The notes: a model not told the origin generated them from the sequence alone. A DNA stretch of 64,000 nt from Oscillospiraceae bacterium (GCA_017619715.1 JAFZRS010000002.1:62001-126000), one strand, 5' to 3'. Positions 34,329 to 43,640 are shown, numbered from the stretch's first letter. Translations and numbers: made by a program.

Positions 34329-34547
34329 ATGGTGACGGTAGAAATCACAACGGAATATATCAAGCTGCAGGATCTATTGAAGCTGGCGGCCGCCGTACCC
34401 ACCGGCGGTGCGGCGAAGCTGGCGATACAAGACGGTTTGGTTTTGGTCAATGGAGAGGTTTGCACCCAACGGGGCAAAAAGATACGTCCCGGCGACGATG
34501 TATTATTTGAGAACAAGCATTATGCGGTGACCTATGCGGATCAATGA
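34329..34547 (+). CDS. yaaA: S4-domain RNA-binding protein (YaaA type)
   Basis: A 72-residue S4 domain (IKLQDLLKLAAAVPTGGAAKL ... NGEVCTQRGKKIRPGDDV). Between dnaN and recF this small protein is standard in Firmicutes; it may bind ribosomal RNA. It begins seven bases after dnaN with a weak ribosome site and overlaps recF by 14 bases. Confidence 0.9.
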   Translation: MVTVEITTEYIKLQDLLKLAAAVPTGGAAKLAIQDGLVLVNGEVCTQRGKKIRPGDDVLFENKHYAVTYADQ

Positions 34548-35637
34548 ACTGACGCTGGAGGGCTTTCGCAACTACGGCTGCCAGACGCTCTCTTTTGATG
34601 AGAAAAATAACGTGATCTACGGGGAAAATGCTCAGGGGAAAACAAATCTTCTGGAAGCGATTGTCTATTTGAGCTGCGGCAGATCACCCCGGACGCGTAT
34701 GGATCGTGAGCTGATCGGCTTTGAGAGGGACTTTGCGCGCCTTCGCGGCGTGATTGAAAGCCGCGATAGGGATTTTGTCACCGAGATTCTCCTTCAGCGC
34801 CGACAGCGGCGAAAAATGACTGTCAACGGCGTGAGCGCCAAAAACGGCTCGGCGCTGTCGGACGTACTGCACACGGTCTTTTTTGCCCCGGAGGATCTGT
34901 TCCTCATACGGGACGGCGCCTCCGCCCGGCGGCGGTTTATGGACGCATCTTTGTGTCAGCTCCGTCCCCGGTATGCCGAGGCGCTGGCGGAATATAGCCG
35001 CCTCTACGAGCACAAAACGAGGATTTTGCGCGACAGCGCCGAGTATCCTCATCTTCTATCCACACTGCCGGATTTCAATGCTCGGCTCTGCCAGGTGGGC
35101 GCGGTGCTGATCCATTACCGGGCGCGGTTTTGTGATGAGCTGGCGCTCCACGCGCGGCAAGCCCACGGAGAGTGCTCCGGCGGCAGGGAAACATTGGATA
35201 TACAATATAAAACAGTGTCCGGCATCGCTGATCCCTTTACCGACCACGCCGCGCTGGTAGAAGCGTTGAGCGCGCATCAGCAAGATCATTATGAGGCGGA
35301 GCTTGCCAGCCGTATGTGCTTGAGCGGTCCCCACAAGGACGATATTGAAGTAGCAATCAACGGACGCAGCGCACGGCAGTTTTGCTCCCAGGGACAGGTT
35401 CGCACGGCGGCGCTGGCACTGAAGCTGGCAGAGCGGGAGATCCATAAAAACACGTTTGGAGAGTACCCAGTCATGTTGCTGGACGACGTACTCAGCGAGC
35501 TGGATCCCCGGCGGCAGGAATACGTACTCAACCGCATTTCCGAGGGGCAGGTATTTATCACGTGCTGCGAGGGAGACAGATTAGACACTTTATTACATGG
35601 CAAGGTCTTTGAGGTAAGAGAAGGTATCGTCACGTGA
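34534..35637 (+). CDS. recF: Recombination protein RecF
   Basis: A 367-residue SMC-like ATPase that loads RecA at gaps. Walker A is YGENAQGKTNLLEA (about 28-41), the signature is LSGPHKDDIE near 268 and Walker B MLLDDVLSELDPRR near 310. Its last 26 codons (from 35557) are repeated, diverged, 156 bp downstream. The repeat begins in codon-frame, so the recorded stop may reflect a recombination event at the gene's end. Confidence 0.94.
   Translation: MRINELTLEGFRNYGCQTLSFDEKNNVIYGENAQGKTNLLEAIVYLSCGRSPRTRMDRELIGFERDFARLRGVIESRDRDFVTEILLQRRQRRKMTVNGVSAKNGSALSDVLHTVFFAPEDLFLIRDGASARRRFMDASLCQLRPRYAEALAEYSRLYEHKTRILRDSAEYPHLLSTLPDFNARLCQVGAVLIHYRARFCDELALHARQAHGECSGGRETLDIQYKTVSGIADPFTDHAALVEALSAHQQDHYEAELASRMCLSGPHKDDIEVAINGRSARQFCSQGQVRTAALALKLAEREIHKNTFGEYPVMLLDDVLSELDPRRQEYVLNRISEGQVFITCCEGDRLDTLLHGKVFEVREGIVT
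35557..35632 (+). repeat. recF 3' repeat, copy 1 (inside recF)
   Basis: This 76-bp stretch encodes the RecF tail ITCCEGDRLDTLLHGKVF onward. It recurs at 35713-35788 with eight mismatches by eye, nearly all silent. Confidence 0.9.
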
Positions 35638-35692
35638 TAAATGCGACGGCGCACCGCGCCGGAGCCGCGCGCAAGCGCGTATATGAAATAAA

Positions 35693-35715
35693 GATATGCG
35701 GCTTTGCCGCATATC
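35693..35715. repeat. Perfect palindrome next to the second recF tail
   Basis: GATATGCGGC, TTT, GCCGCATATC: a 10-bp perfect stem with a three-base loop. Its right arm overlaps the first bases of the second recF tail. Confidence 0.85.
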
Positions 35716-35788
35716 ACGTGCTGCGAGGGAGATCGTTTAGATACGTTATTGCGTGGCAAGGTTTTTGAGGTAAGAGAAGGTATCGTCA
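35713..35788 (+). pseudogene. Detached recF 3' fragment, copy 2
   Basis: An open 25-codon stretch translating to ITCCEGDRLDTLLRGKVF and ending in TAA, lacking a start. It is the counterpart of the recF tail, one amino acid different apart from the final residue. Confidence 0.85.
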
Positions 35789-35812
35789 AATAAGAGCAAG
35801 GAGACGCGGCGA

Positions 35813-36106
35813 ATGGGTTTTCTGCACGTGGGAAACAGCGTGATGCTGCCGGATCGGCGGATCATCGGTATATTTGATTTGGATAACACCACCACTTCGC
35901 CGCGCACCCGGGCTTTTTTACAGCGTGCGGAGGCAAGCGGCGTGGTGGTAGATGCCTGCGAGGATATTCCACGGGCGTTCCTTGTGTGCGATCACCCCTA
36001 TCATCGACAGATTGTATATCTGTCGCAGTTGACGCCGCAGACACTTTTAAAACGTTCGCAGGAGACGGTTGTAACCCAGGTAGAAGGAGAGAAAGAACAT
36101 GTCTGA
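35813..36106 (+). CDS. remB: Extracellular matrix regulator RemB (DUF370)
   Basis: A 97-residue DUF370 protein ([21 protein letters not shown]). RemB/YaaB lies between recF and gyrB in Firmicutes; with RemA it is linked to matrix control, and here its partners are not seen. AAGGAGA precedes the ATG. It overlaps gyrB by eight bases. Confidence 0.88.
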   Translation: MGFLHVGNSVMLPDRRIIGIFDLDNTTTSPRTRAFLQRAEASGVVVDACEDIPRAFLVCDHPYHRQIVYLSQLTPQTLLKRSQETVVTQVEGEKEHV

Positions 36107-38036
36107 ACTGGAAAAGGTAACACAGGTAGAAACGGAATACGATGCCTCGGAAATTCAGGTTCTGGAGGGCTTGGAAGCCGTCCGTAAGCGTCCGGGCATG
36201 TATATCGGTTCCACCAGTGCCAGCGGATTGCATCATCTGGTCTATGAGATCGTGGACAACTCCATAGATGAGGCGTTGGCGGGGTACTGCACGGAGATCA
36301 ACGTGACGATCAACGAGGGAAATACCGTCACCGTGTCTGACAACGGACGCGGTATCCCCGTGGATATCCAGCAACAGACGGGTCGCCCGGCGCTGGAGGT
36401 GGTGTTCACCGTACTGCACGCCGGCGGAAAGTTCGGCGGCGGCGGCTATAAGGTATCAGGCGGCCTACACGGCGTGGGCGCCAGCGTGGTGAACGCGCTC
36501 TCGGAATGGCTGACGGTACAGGTGCATAAGGACGGCAAGATTCACGAGATGCACTTCTCCCGCGGCGCTATCACCCGGGAGATGACCGTGGTGGGCGAAA
36601 CGGATCGAACCGGCACCACCGTCACCTTTAAGCCGGACGGCGAGATGTTCGACACGCTGGAATACGATTATGAGACGCTCCACACCCGCATGCGGGAGCA
36701 AGCATTTCTCAACGCGGGACTGCGTATCACCATTCAAGACGCGCGATCCGGCAAGGAGCGCTCCGATACCATGTGCTATGAGGGCGGTATCCGGGAGTTT
36801 GTCACCTACATCAACCGCAACAAGACCGCACTGCACAGTGAGGTCATCTACATGGCAGGCGCAAAAGGCGACAGTACCGCCGAGATCGCGCTGCAGTACA
36901 ACGAGGATTACAACGAGGCGCTGGTGAGCTTCGCCAACGATATCCGCACGCCGGAAGGCGGCATGCATGAGACGGGCTTCAAAGCGGCGCTCACCCGGGT
37001 GCTCAACGCCTACGGCTTGAAATACGGCATGATTAAGGGCGACGACAAGGTCTCCGGTGAGGATTGCCGGGAGGGACTGACAGCGGTGATCTCCGTCAAG
37101 CTCACAGAGGCGCAGTTCGAGGGTCAGACCAAGGCGAAGCTGGGCAATGCCCATATCCGCACGCTGGTAGATCAGCTGGTGAGCGATCAGCTGGCGGTGT
37201 ATCTGGAGGAACACCCCGCCGTTGCCCGGACGATCCTCGATAAAGCCATGACCGCCAACCGCGCCCGGGAAGCCGCCCGGAAAGCCCGGGAGTCCATTCG
37301 CCGCAAGACGGCGCTGGGCGGCGCGGCAATGCCGGATAAGCTCCGGGACTGCAACGAAAACAACCCGGAACTGACCGAGCTTTACATCGTGGAGGGCGAC
37401 AGCGCAGGCGGCTCCGCTACGCAGGGACGGGACAGCCGGTTCCAGGCGATCCTGCCGCTGTGGGGCAAGATGCTGAACGTGGAGAAGGCGCGCGCCGACA
37501 AGGTATACGGCAACGACAAGCTCCAGCCGGTCATCACTGCGCTGGGCGCGGGCATCGGTGAGGAGTTCGACGCCGACAAGCTGCGCTATCACAAGATCAT
37601 CATCATGGCAGATGCCGACGTGGACGGCGCCCATATCCGTACGCTTCTATTGACGTTTTTCTTCCGCTTTATGCGTCCGCTGATTGAGCAGGGCTACGTT
37701 TATTCCGCCGTGCCGCCGCTTTATAAGCTCACCCGCGGAAAGCAGCAGCGCGTTGCCTATTCCGACGAGGAGCGTGATCAGGTGAGCTCCGAGATGCGCG
37801 CCGACAACCCCAACGCCAAGATTGACATCAGCCGCTTCAAAGGCTTGGGCGAGATGAACCCCCACGAGCTGTGGGAAACCACTATGGATCCCACCACCCG
37901 TACGCTGCGCCGCATCACGCTGGACGACGCCGTGGCGGCGGACGCCACCTTCACCGTGCTGATGGGCGAGAAGGTGGAGCCGCGCAAGGAGTTTATCGAG
38001 CGCAACGCCAAGTATGCCGTAAATCTCGATTATTAA
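36099..38036 (+). CDS. gyrB: DNA gyrase subunit B
   Basis: A 645-residue GHKL ATPase subunit: ATP site motifs ([33 protein letters not shown]), transducer, and TOPRIM with EGDSAGGSA (near 430) and DADVDGAH (near 508). It introduces negative supercoils together with GyrA. GGAGAGAAAG precedes the ATG. Confidence 0.97.
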   Translation: MSELEKVTQVETEYDASEIQVLEGLEAVRKRPGMYIGSTSASGLHHLVYEIVDNSIDEALAGYCTEINVTINEGNTVTVSDNGRGIPVDIQQQTGRPALEVVFTVLHAGGKFGGGGYKVSGGLHGVGASVVNALSEWLTVQVHKDGKIHEMHFSRGAITREMTVVGETDRTGTTVTFKPDGEMFDTLEYDYETLHTRMREQAFLNAGLRITIQDARSGKERSDTMCYEGGIREFVTYINRNKTALHSEVIYMAGAKGDSTAEIALQYNEDYNEALVSFANDIRTPEGGMHETGFKAALTRVLNAYGLKYGMIKGDDKVSGEDCREGLTAVISVKLTEAQFEGQTKAKLGNAHIRTLVDQLVSDQLAVYLEEHPAVARTILDKAMTANRAREAARKARESIRRKTALGGAAMPDKLRDCNENNPELTELYIVEGDSAGGSATQGRDSRFQAILPLWGKMLNVEKARADKVYGNDKLQPVITALGAGIGEEFDADKLRYHKIIIMADADVDGAHIRTLLLTFFFRFMRPLIEQGYVYSAVPPLYKLTRGKQQRVAYSDEERDQVSSEMRADNPNAKIDISRFKGLGEMNPHELWETTMDPTTRTLRRITLDDAVAADATFTVLMGEKVEPRKEFIERNAKYAVNLDY

Positions 38037-38265
38037 AGAAGCCTTCCCGTAAGGCGTGAGACTGTCAAAAAACGGCTATGCCGTTTTTTGACAAAGAGCT
38101 TGCAGCCTACTGCGCGCACTCGTTGTGCTCCTACGGCGCACAATTCGCACACTTCGTAGCCTGAACGGTGTAATTTGCCACGTGCGCGCCGCGGCAAATT
38201 ACGATTTAATTTCTTCGCGTCTGCGGACGCGAACTCTGCGAGGCTTTTTTGACAAGCTGTAAGGA
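38037..38265. repeat. Hairpin-rich intergenic element between gyrB and gyrA
   Basis: Holds several inverted repeats: GTCAAAAAACGGC/GCCGTTTTTTGAC (38064-38092), CTACG/CGTAG (38131-38159), GTAATTTGCC/GGCAAATTAC (38170-38202) and TTCGCGTC/GACGCGAA (38214-38233). The first is terminator-like in both directions. No coding frame or known riboswitch was recognised. Confidence 0.7.
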
Positions 38266-38274
38266 GTGTATTAT

Positions 38275-40758
38275 ATGTCCAAAAAACCGCAATACGATCC
38301 CGAGGAGATCCGGTATCCCCAGCAGCATATCGTGGAGTCGCCCCTGGTGCCGGAAATGGAAAAGTCCTATATCGAGTATGCCATGTCCGTCATCGTCGGC
38401 CGCGCTCTGCCGGACGTGCGAGACGGTTTGAAACCGGTGCACCGCCGCATTCTCTACGCCATGTACGAGGACGGTCTGACCGCCGATAAGCCGTTCAAAA
38501 AATCCGCCACCTGCGTGGGCGACGTGCTGGGCCGCTATCACCCTCACGGCGATGCGTCCGTGTACGACGCGCTGGTGCGTCTGGCACAGGATTTCTCTGT
38601 GCGTTACATGCTGGTGGACGGCCACGGAAACTTCGGCTCCGTGGACGGCGATCCCCCGGCGGCATACCGCTATACCGAGGCGCGGCTGAGCAAGATCGCC
38701 GGGGAGATGCTCCGGGACATCGAGAAGGACACCGTGGACTGGGATCCCAACTTCGACGAGAGCCGCAAAGAACCCCGCGTACTGCCCGCCCGGTTCCCCA
38801 ATTTGCTGGTGAACGGATCGAGCGGTATCGCCGTAGGTATGGCGACCAATATTCCGCCCCACAATCTGCGGGAGGTCATCGGTGCGTGTATCTGCGTGCT
38901 GAACGACCCGGAGGCGACGCTCTCGGACCTCATGGAGCATATCAAGGGACCGGATTTCCCCACCCGAGGCATTATCATGGGCCGCAGCGGGATTCGCGCC
39001 GCCTATGCCACGGGACGGGGACGTCTTGTGGTGCGCGCCCGCCACGAGTTTGAGGAGTTCAGTAAGGACCGCACCCGCATCGTCATCACGGAGCTTCCCT
39101 ATCAGGTGAATAAGCGCATGCTCATTAAAAGCATGGCCGAGCAGGTGGAGGACAAGCGTTTAGAGGGGATCAGCGATATCCGCGATGAGTCTGACCGTAA
39201 CGGTATGCGGGTAGTGATCGAGCTCAAGCGCGACGCCAATCCCCAGGTGGTACTCAACCGCCTCTTTGCCCAGACACAGCTCCAGACCACCTTTGCCATC
39301 AATATGCTGGCGCTGGTGGATAACCAGTCCCAGCCCCGCATTCTGTCGCTGCGGCACATGATCGACGAGTATTTGAAGTTCCAGGAGGAGATCATCGTCC
39401 GGCGGACGCGGTATGAGCTCAAAAAGGCGATGGAACGCGCCCACCTGTTGGAAGGTCTGCTGATCGCGCAGGACAACATCGACGAGGTCATTCGCATTAT
39501 TCGCGCCAGCTACGACGACGCCCGGGAGAACCTGATGTCCCGGTTCGGACTGGACGAGGTGCAAGCGCAGGCGATTTTGGATATGCGCCTCAAGGCGCTG
39601 CAGGGTCTCGACCGGGAGAAACTGCAAAACGAATACGACGAGCTGGAGGAGAAGATTGCGTGGTATCGCCGTGTGCTCGGCGACAACGGGCTGGTAAAGC
39701 AGATTCTCAAGGAGGAGCTGCAGGCGATCTCCGACAAATACGGCGATGAGCGCGTCACCGAGATTCAGGACGTGGAGGACGAGATCGACATCGAGGATCT
39801 CATTGAGGAGGAGGCGTGCGTCTACACCCTCACCCGAAACGGCTACATCAAGCGCACCCCCGTCAGCGAGTACAGCGCCCAGAGCAAGGGCGGCATGGGG
39901 AAGAAAGGGATCACCACCCGGGACGAGGACTGCGTGGTGGACGTGTTCACCGCCTCCACCCACGATACGCTGCTGTTTTTCACCAATACCGGCAAGGTGT
40001 ACCGCAAGAAGGGCTATCAGATCCCGGAGTCCGGCAAGGCGGCAAAGGGTATCGCACTGGTGAACGTGCTGCAGATCGCCACGGACGAGCGGGTGCAGGC
40101 GATGCTTCACTTCCGCCCGAAGGATGAGGAGGAGCTGGACAGGTATCAGCTTACCATGGTCACCAAGCAGGGAACGTGCAAGCGTGTGGCGGTTTCGGCA
40201 ATGAAGAATATCCGCCAGAGCGGTCTTCGCGCGCTGAACCTCAACGAGGGCGACGAGCTGGTCTCCGTCATCGAGACGGACGGCAGCGCCAATATCCTCA
40301 TTGCCACCCACAGCGGCATGGCGTGCTGCTTTGAGGAAAACGACGTGCGCACCATGGGCCGCGAGGCGGTGGGCGTGCGCGGTATCCGCCTGCGCCCGGG
40401 TGACTGGGTGATCGGCGCCGCCCGCGCCGATAGCGACAAGACAGTGCTTTCCATCACCGAACGCGGCTACGGCAAGCGCACACCGGTGGCGGAATACCGC
40501 ATCACCGGCCGCGGCGGTCTGGGCGTGAAGAACTATGAGGTTACGGAAAAGACCGGCAGCGTGGTGGGTATGAAGGTCGTCAGCGGCGAGGAGGATCTCC
40601 TGCTGGTGACGGAAAAGGGTATCCTGATCCGCACCGGCGTGGACAGTATCCGCACCGCCGGACGCGCTACCCAGGGCGTGATAGTGATGCGCTTCAAGGA
40701 GGAGGGTGACCGTGTCATCTCCATGGCGCTGACGGAGAAAGAGCCGGAAGAAGAATAA
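38275..40758 (+). CDS. gyrA: DNA gyrase subunit A
   Basis: An 827-residue subunit: breakage-reunion domain with the catalytic Tyr in AAYRYTEAR (residue 133), then six-bladed C-terminal beta-pinwheel with a GyrA-box of form [10 protein letters not shown]. The quinolone region reads [10 protein letters not shown], with Ala at the position equal to E. coli Ser83. The start at ATG 38275 follows AAGGAG; a GTG three codons earlier lies too close. Confidence 0.97.
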   Translation: MSKKPQYDPEEIRYPQQHIVESPLVPEMEKSYIEYAMSVIVGRALPDVRDGLKPVHRRILYAMYEDGLTADKPFKKSATCVGDVLGRYHPHGDASVYDALVRLAQDFSVRYMLVDGHGNFGSVDGDPPAAYRYTEARLSKIAGEMLRDIEKDTVDWDPNFDESRKEPRVLPARFPNLLVNGSSGIAVGMATNIPPHNLREVIGACICVLNDPEATLSDLMEHIKGPDFPTRGIIMGRSGIRAAYATGRGRLVVRARHEFEEFSKDRTRIVITELPYQVNKRMLIKSMAEQVEDKRLEGISDIRDESDRNGMRVVIELKRDANPQVVLNRLFAQTQLQTTFAINMLALVDNQSQPRILSLRHMIDEYLKFQEEIIVRRTRYELKKAMERAHLLEGLLIAQDNIDEVIRIIRASYDDARENLMSRFGLDEVQAQAILDMRLKALQGLDREKLQNEYDELEEKIAWYRRVLGDNGLVKQILKEELQAISDKYGDERVTEIQDVEDEIDIEDLIEEEACVYTLTRNGYIKRTPVSEYSAQSKGGMGKKGITTRDEDCVVDVFTASTHDTLLFFTNTGKVYRKKGYQIPESGKAAKGIALVNVLQIATDERVQAMLHFRPKDEEELDRYQLTMVTKQGTCKRVAVSAMKNIRQSGLRALNLNEGDELVSVIETDGSANILIATHSGMACCFEENDVRTMGREAVGVRGIRLRPGDWVIGAARADSDKTVLSITERGYGKRTPVAEYRITGRGGLGVKNYEVTEKTGSVVGMKVVSGEEDLLLVTEKGILIRTGVDSIRTAGRATQGVIVMRFKEEGDRVISMALTEKEPEEE

Positions 40759-40769
40759 GGAGCGCCGCA

Positions 40770-41435
40770 ATGGAAGTGATCGCCCGTATTCGTTCCCCCT
40801 TTGCAGAAAAGTTCGGCGTACCGCGCCAGAGCGGTATAGTGGAGGAGCTGCGCGCCACGGTGGTGTTCGAGCCGCCCTACCGCAACCCCGACGCCGTGCG
40901 GGGACTGGAGGGCTTCAGCCACATCTGGCTGATCTGGCAGTTTGACCGTGCAGTGCGGGAGGGCTGGTCGCCTACGGTACGACCGCCGCGTCTGGGCGGC
41001 AACCGCCGGTTGGGCGTGTTTGCCACCCGTTCGCCGTTTCGTCCCAACGCTTTGGGGCTATCCAGCGTACGGCTGGAGCGGATCGAGCTTGATTCGGCGT
41101 TGGGTCCCGTGCTACATGTGCAGGGCGCGGATCTGGTGGACGGCACGCCGATCTTCGATATAAAGCCGTATCTTTCCTATACCGACAGCCACCCTGATGC
41201 GAGAGGCGGCTTTACAGACGATACCGCCATGGAGCGTCTGGCGGTAGAGATTCCTCCGGTACTGCTGGACAAGATTCCCCAAGCACAGCGCCCGGGACTG
41301 ATCGGCGTGCTGGAAAACGATCCGCGCCCGAGATATCAGGACGATGAAAGCCGCGTTTACGGACTTCGTTTTGCTGAGCGCAACGTGCGTTTCACCGTCA
41401 GCGATCGGGTTTTGACGGTGGTGGACGTTCAATAG
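40770..41435 (+). CDS. trmO: tRNA (N6-threonylcarbamoyladenosine-37)-N6-methyltransferase
   Basis: A 221-residue TsaA/TrmO-family beta-barrel methyltransferase, N-methylating t6A37 in some tRNA-Thr. The family signature LEGFSHIWLIWQF and RSPFRPNALGLSSVRLERIE are both intact. It begins 11 bp after gyrA with AAGGAGCG, so it probably reads through from the gyrase transcript. Confidence 0.92.
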   Translation: MEVIARIRSPFAEKFGVPRQSGIVEELRATVVFEPPYRNPDAVRGLEGFSHIWLIWQFDRAVREGWSPTVRPPRLGGNRRLGVFATRSPFRPNALGLSSVRLERIELDSALGPVLHVQGADLVDGTPIFDIKPYLSYTDSHPDARGGFTDDTAMERLAVEIPPVLLDKIPQAQRPGLIGVLENDPRPRYQDDESRVYGLRFAERNVRFTVSDRVLTVVDVQ

Positions 41436-41444
41436 GAGCAGGGC

Positions 41445-41879
41445 ATGAAAAAAGTAAACATCTACACCGACGGCGCTTGCAGCGGCAACCCCGGACCGGG
41501 GGGCTGGGGCGCGATTCTGGAATACAACGGCACGGAAAAGGAAATCTCCGGCGGCGAGGCGGAGACCACCAACAACCGCATGGAGCTTACAGCGGTGATC
41601 CGCGCACTCTCGTTGCTGAAAGAGCCGTGTCAAGTGGAGCTGTGGTCCGACTCCAAATACGTGATCGACGCGCTGGAAAAGGGTTGGGTCTACGGCTGGA
41701 AAAAGAAAGGCTGGATCAAGTCCGACAAAAAGCCTGCGCTGAACGTTGATCTGTGGGAACAGCTCTTAAAATTGACAGCGCGTAATGAGATGCACTACCA
41801 CTGGATCAAGGGACACGCGGAGAACGAGAAGAACAACCGGTGCGATCAGTTGGCGGTGGCGGAGAGCAAGAAGTTTTGA
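41445..41879 (+). CDS. rnhA: Ribonuclease HI
   Basis: A 144-residue enzyme that removes RNA from RNA-DNA hybrids. The catalytic D-E-D-D set is in place: YTDGACSGNPGPGGWG (Asp at 7), the MEL glutamate near 50, LWSDSKYVI, and HWIKGHAENEKNNRCDQLA. AGGAGCAGGG precedes the ATG. Confidence 0.95.
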   Translation: MKKVNIYTDGACSGNPGPGGWGAILEYNGTEKEISGGEAETTNNRMELTAVIRALSLLKEPCQVELWSDSKYVIDALEKGWVYGWKKKGWIKSDKKPALNVDLWEQLLKLTARNEMHYHWIKGHAENEKNNRCDQLAVAESKKF

Positions 41880-41882
41880 GAG

Positions 41883-41938
41883 TTTACAAACCGTTCACGA
41901 TGCTTTCACGATTCGGACATTTTTGTAAGATATATTAT
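41883..41938 (+). promoter_or_regulatory. Candidate Pho-box promoter
   Basis: Direct repeats TTTACA (41883), TTCACG (41894) and TTCACG (41905) lie 11 bp apart, with a weaker GACATT at 41916. They end about 20 bp upstream of a -10-like TATATTAT (41931-41938) that has no -35 match. In Bacillus PhoP binds TTAACA-type repeats with the same 11-bp period at -60 to -20. No gene follows on this strand. Confidence 0.55.
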
Positions 41939-41987
41939 AGAGGCACCAAGGAAACAGTTTCCGGTGTGATTTTCTCTCTCCTAACAC

Positions 41988-42030
41988 AATAGGGAAACAC
42001 CCCGCCGAGAAGGCGGGGCGTTTCCCTATT
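41988..42030 (+). terminator. Strong GC-rich hairpin, possible terminator without T-tract
   Basis: AATAGGGAAACACCCCGCC pairs with GGCGGGGCGTTTCCCTATT around a GAGAA loop. It lies after rnhA and the Pho-box promoter, but neither strand has a proper T-run. Confidence 0.55.
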
Positions 42031-42052
42031 CCAATTAAGAAACGGCACAAGA

Positions 42053-42078
42053 AAAAGGACACCCGTTTAGGGTGTCCT
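42053..42078 (-). terminator. Terminator of rpsT
   Basis: AAGGACACCC and GGGTGTCCTT pair around GTTTA, followed on the minus strand by TTTTTC. It is 14 bases beyond the rpsT stop codon. Confidence 0.85.
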
Positions 42079-42091
42079 TCAGTTTGGTTTA

Positions 42092-42355
42092 TCAACCAAC
42101 CTGGTTCAGCTTCAGCGTCAGCGCGCTCTTCTTGTGCGCGGCGTTGTTCTTGTGCAGCAGACCCTTGGCGGCGGCCTTGTCGATCGCCTTCACCGCCACT
42201 TTGTAAGTGCCCTCGGCCTCGGTGCGATTGCCTTCAACGGCAGCAGCCTCGAACTTCTTGATAGCGGTTTTGAGTGCGGACTTGTTGGCCTTGTTGCGAG
42301 CATTGCGAGCCTCTGCCACGAGAACGCGCTTTTTAGCAGACTTGATATTCGGCAA
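42092..42355 (-). CDS. rpsT: Ribosomal protein bS20
   Basis: An 87-residue S20 (PNIKSAKKRVLVAEARNARN ... LKTAIKKF), rich in Ala and Lys. The start is TTG 42355 with GGGGAGGTG five bases upstream; no ATG is suitable. S20 in E. coli also starts at UUG and represses its own translation, so the unusual codon may matter. Single gene with its own promoter and terminator. Confidence 0.95.
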   Translation of the reverse strand: MPNIKSAKKRVLVAEARNARNKANKSALKTAIKKFEAAAVEGNRTEAEGTYKVAVKAIDKAAAKGLLHKNNAAHKKSALTLKLNQVG

Positions 42356-42419
42356 ACCAAACACCTCCCCGGCATACAAATTTGCAGGTGGGACGCATAA
42401 TGCGCCCACGCAGGTTCAT

Positions 42420-42448
42420 ATTTTAGCATTCCCGCATCAAAATTGCAA
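42420..42448 (-). promoter_or_regulatory. Promoter of rpsT
   Basis: Minus-strand TTGCAA (42443-42448), 17 bp, TAAAAT (42420-42425), with a leader of about 60 bases. Confidence 0.65.
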
Positions 42449-42541
42449 GCATTTTTTTCGCCTTTTCCGCTTTTTTTGCATGATTGCAAGGTGTTGCGGT
42501 TTTGTTAAATATGAGCACTACATTTTGTGGTGCGTCTGCGG

Positions 42542-43324
42542 TCATTTTTTGTCGGGTCGATAGAAATCGGTGGCGTCGGGGATCACGATGGGGAGGCCGT
42601 TTTGATAGAGGGGAAGCGTTTGGAACTTGAAGCGGCTGACGTCGTGCTTGCGGTCGATCTGCTCCTTGATGGCGGGATCAACGACGCCGCGGCGGATATA
42701 CTCGTTGACGGCGTGGTAGGTGAAGCCCAGATTGTCCTCATCGGTCAGTCCCGTCAAGCCGTCGGAGGGCGGCTTAATAAGGAACTTTTCAGGTAGACCC
42801 AGCTCTCGACCCAACGCGATGACCTCCTCCGTGGTATACATGCCCAGCGGCGAAAAGGCGCCGGCGCTGTCGCCGTAGATGGTGCAGTAGCCCACCCAGT
42901 CCTCACTGAGATTGGAGGTGTTGATGACGATCCCGCCCGGCAGCGTCTGCGCCACGGCGTAGAGCGTGGACATACGGATCCGGGAGGGGAGATTGACGGT
43001 GGTCTGGCGGCTGGGCGCCATGCCGGCGGACTTCAGCTCGCCCAAAACTCCCTGCACGGCGGCGTGAATATTGACGGTGCAGTGGGGCACTTGCAAAAAC
43101 TCCACCAGATCGCGGCTGTAGTCGATATCGGGCTGTACGCCGTCGGGCATCAGCACGCCGAACACGTGATCGCGGCCGTACGCCGCCGCCGACAGCGCCG
43201 CCACCACGGAACTGTCCTTGCCGCCGGAGATCCCGATCACGGCGGTCTGACCGCCGCACGCGCGCATCTGGGTGCGCATCCACTCCAGCAGTCCCGCCAA
43301 CTGCGCTTTTGCGTCAAACTCCAT
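42542..43324 (-). CDS. nadE: NAD synthetase (ammonia-dependent)
   Basis: A 260-residue enzyme that amidates deamido-NAD. The PP-loop SGGKDSSVVAAL is near residue 35, and the family's NTSNLSEDWVGYCT follows. No glutaminase domain is present, so ammonia is the amine donor. The start at ATG 43324 follows AAGGAGG; the upstream open frame would cross the promoter. It is divergent from glyS. Confidence 0.93.
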   Translation of the reverse strand: MEFDAKAQLAGLLEWMRTQMRACGGQTAVIGISGGKDSSVVAALSAAAYGRDHVFGVLMPDGVQPDIDYSRDLVEFLQVPHCTVNIHAAVQGVLGELKSAGMAPSRQTTVNLPSRIRMSTLYAVAQTLPGGIVINTSNLSEDWVGYCTIYGDSAGAFSPLGMYTTEEVIALGRELGLPEKFLIKPPSDGLTGLTDEDNLGFTYHAVNEYIRRGVVDPAIKEQIDRKHDVSRFKFQTLPLYQNGLPIVIPDATDFYRPDKK

Positions 43325-43358
43325 GGCATGAGCCTCCTTGTTCGTTTGATATAAGAGT

Positions 43359-43387
43359 ATTTTACCCCGATAGGAGGTGTTTTGCAA
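43359..43387 (-). promoter_or_regulatory. Promoter of nadE
   Basis: Minus-strand TTGCAA (43382-43387), 17 bp, TAAAAT (43359-43364). Confidence 0.65.
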
Positions 43388-43409
43388 GAAACCGGCGGAG
43401 ATTTTCCCC

Positions 43410-43438
43410 TTGACGGCGCGGAGAAACCGTGCTATTCT
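43410..43438 (+). promoter_or_regulatory. Promoter of the glyS T-box transcript
   Basis: TTGACG (43410-43415), 17 bp, TATTCT (43433-43438). Confidence 0.75.
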
Positions 43439-43445
43439 TTCAAGG

Positions 43446-43608
43446 TGCAAAGGCGAAGAGGGGAGTGGCGTCCCGGAGCCGCGGGAAGGAAATGTCCCGC
43501 CGCATAAGCCCCGTTACCGGCTGACGAGTGTGGGCGTTTACGCCCGAATTCAGGTGGAACCACGGGTCAGACGATCCGCCCTGAGCAGATGGCTCGGGGC
43601 GTTTTTTG
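43446..43608 (+). promoter_or_regulatory. T-box riboswitch upstream of glyS
   Basis: The T-box core AGGTGGAACCACGGG (43552-43566) precedes a terminator hairpin (CGCCCTGAGC/GCTCGGGGCG, 43577-43601) with a T-run (43602-43607). The part upstream is short, about 100 bases, with a compact stem I; I could not assign the specifier by eye, though GGC triplets are present. Uncharged tRNA-Gly should favour antitermination. Confidence 0.82.
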
Positions 43609-43640
43609 TTGTCCGAGAATAAAGAACAAGGAGAGATCAT

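Noticed and set aside
41956-41990. An eight-codon GTG-started leader peptide frame after the Pho-box promoter
   Set aside because: It is too short, and its ribosome site (AAGGAA) pairs partly with its own flank; no amino-acid run suggests attenuation.
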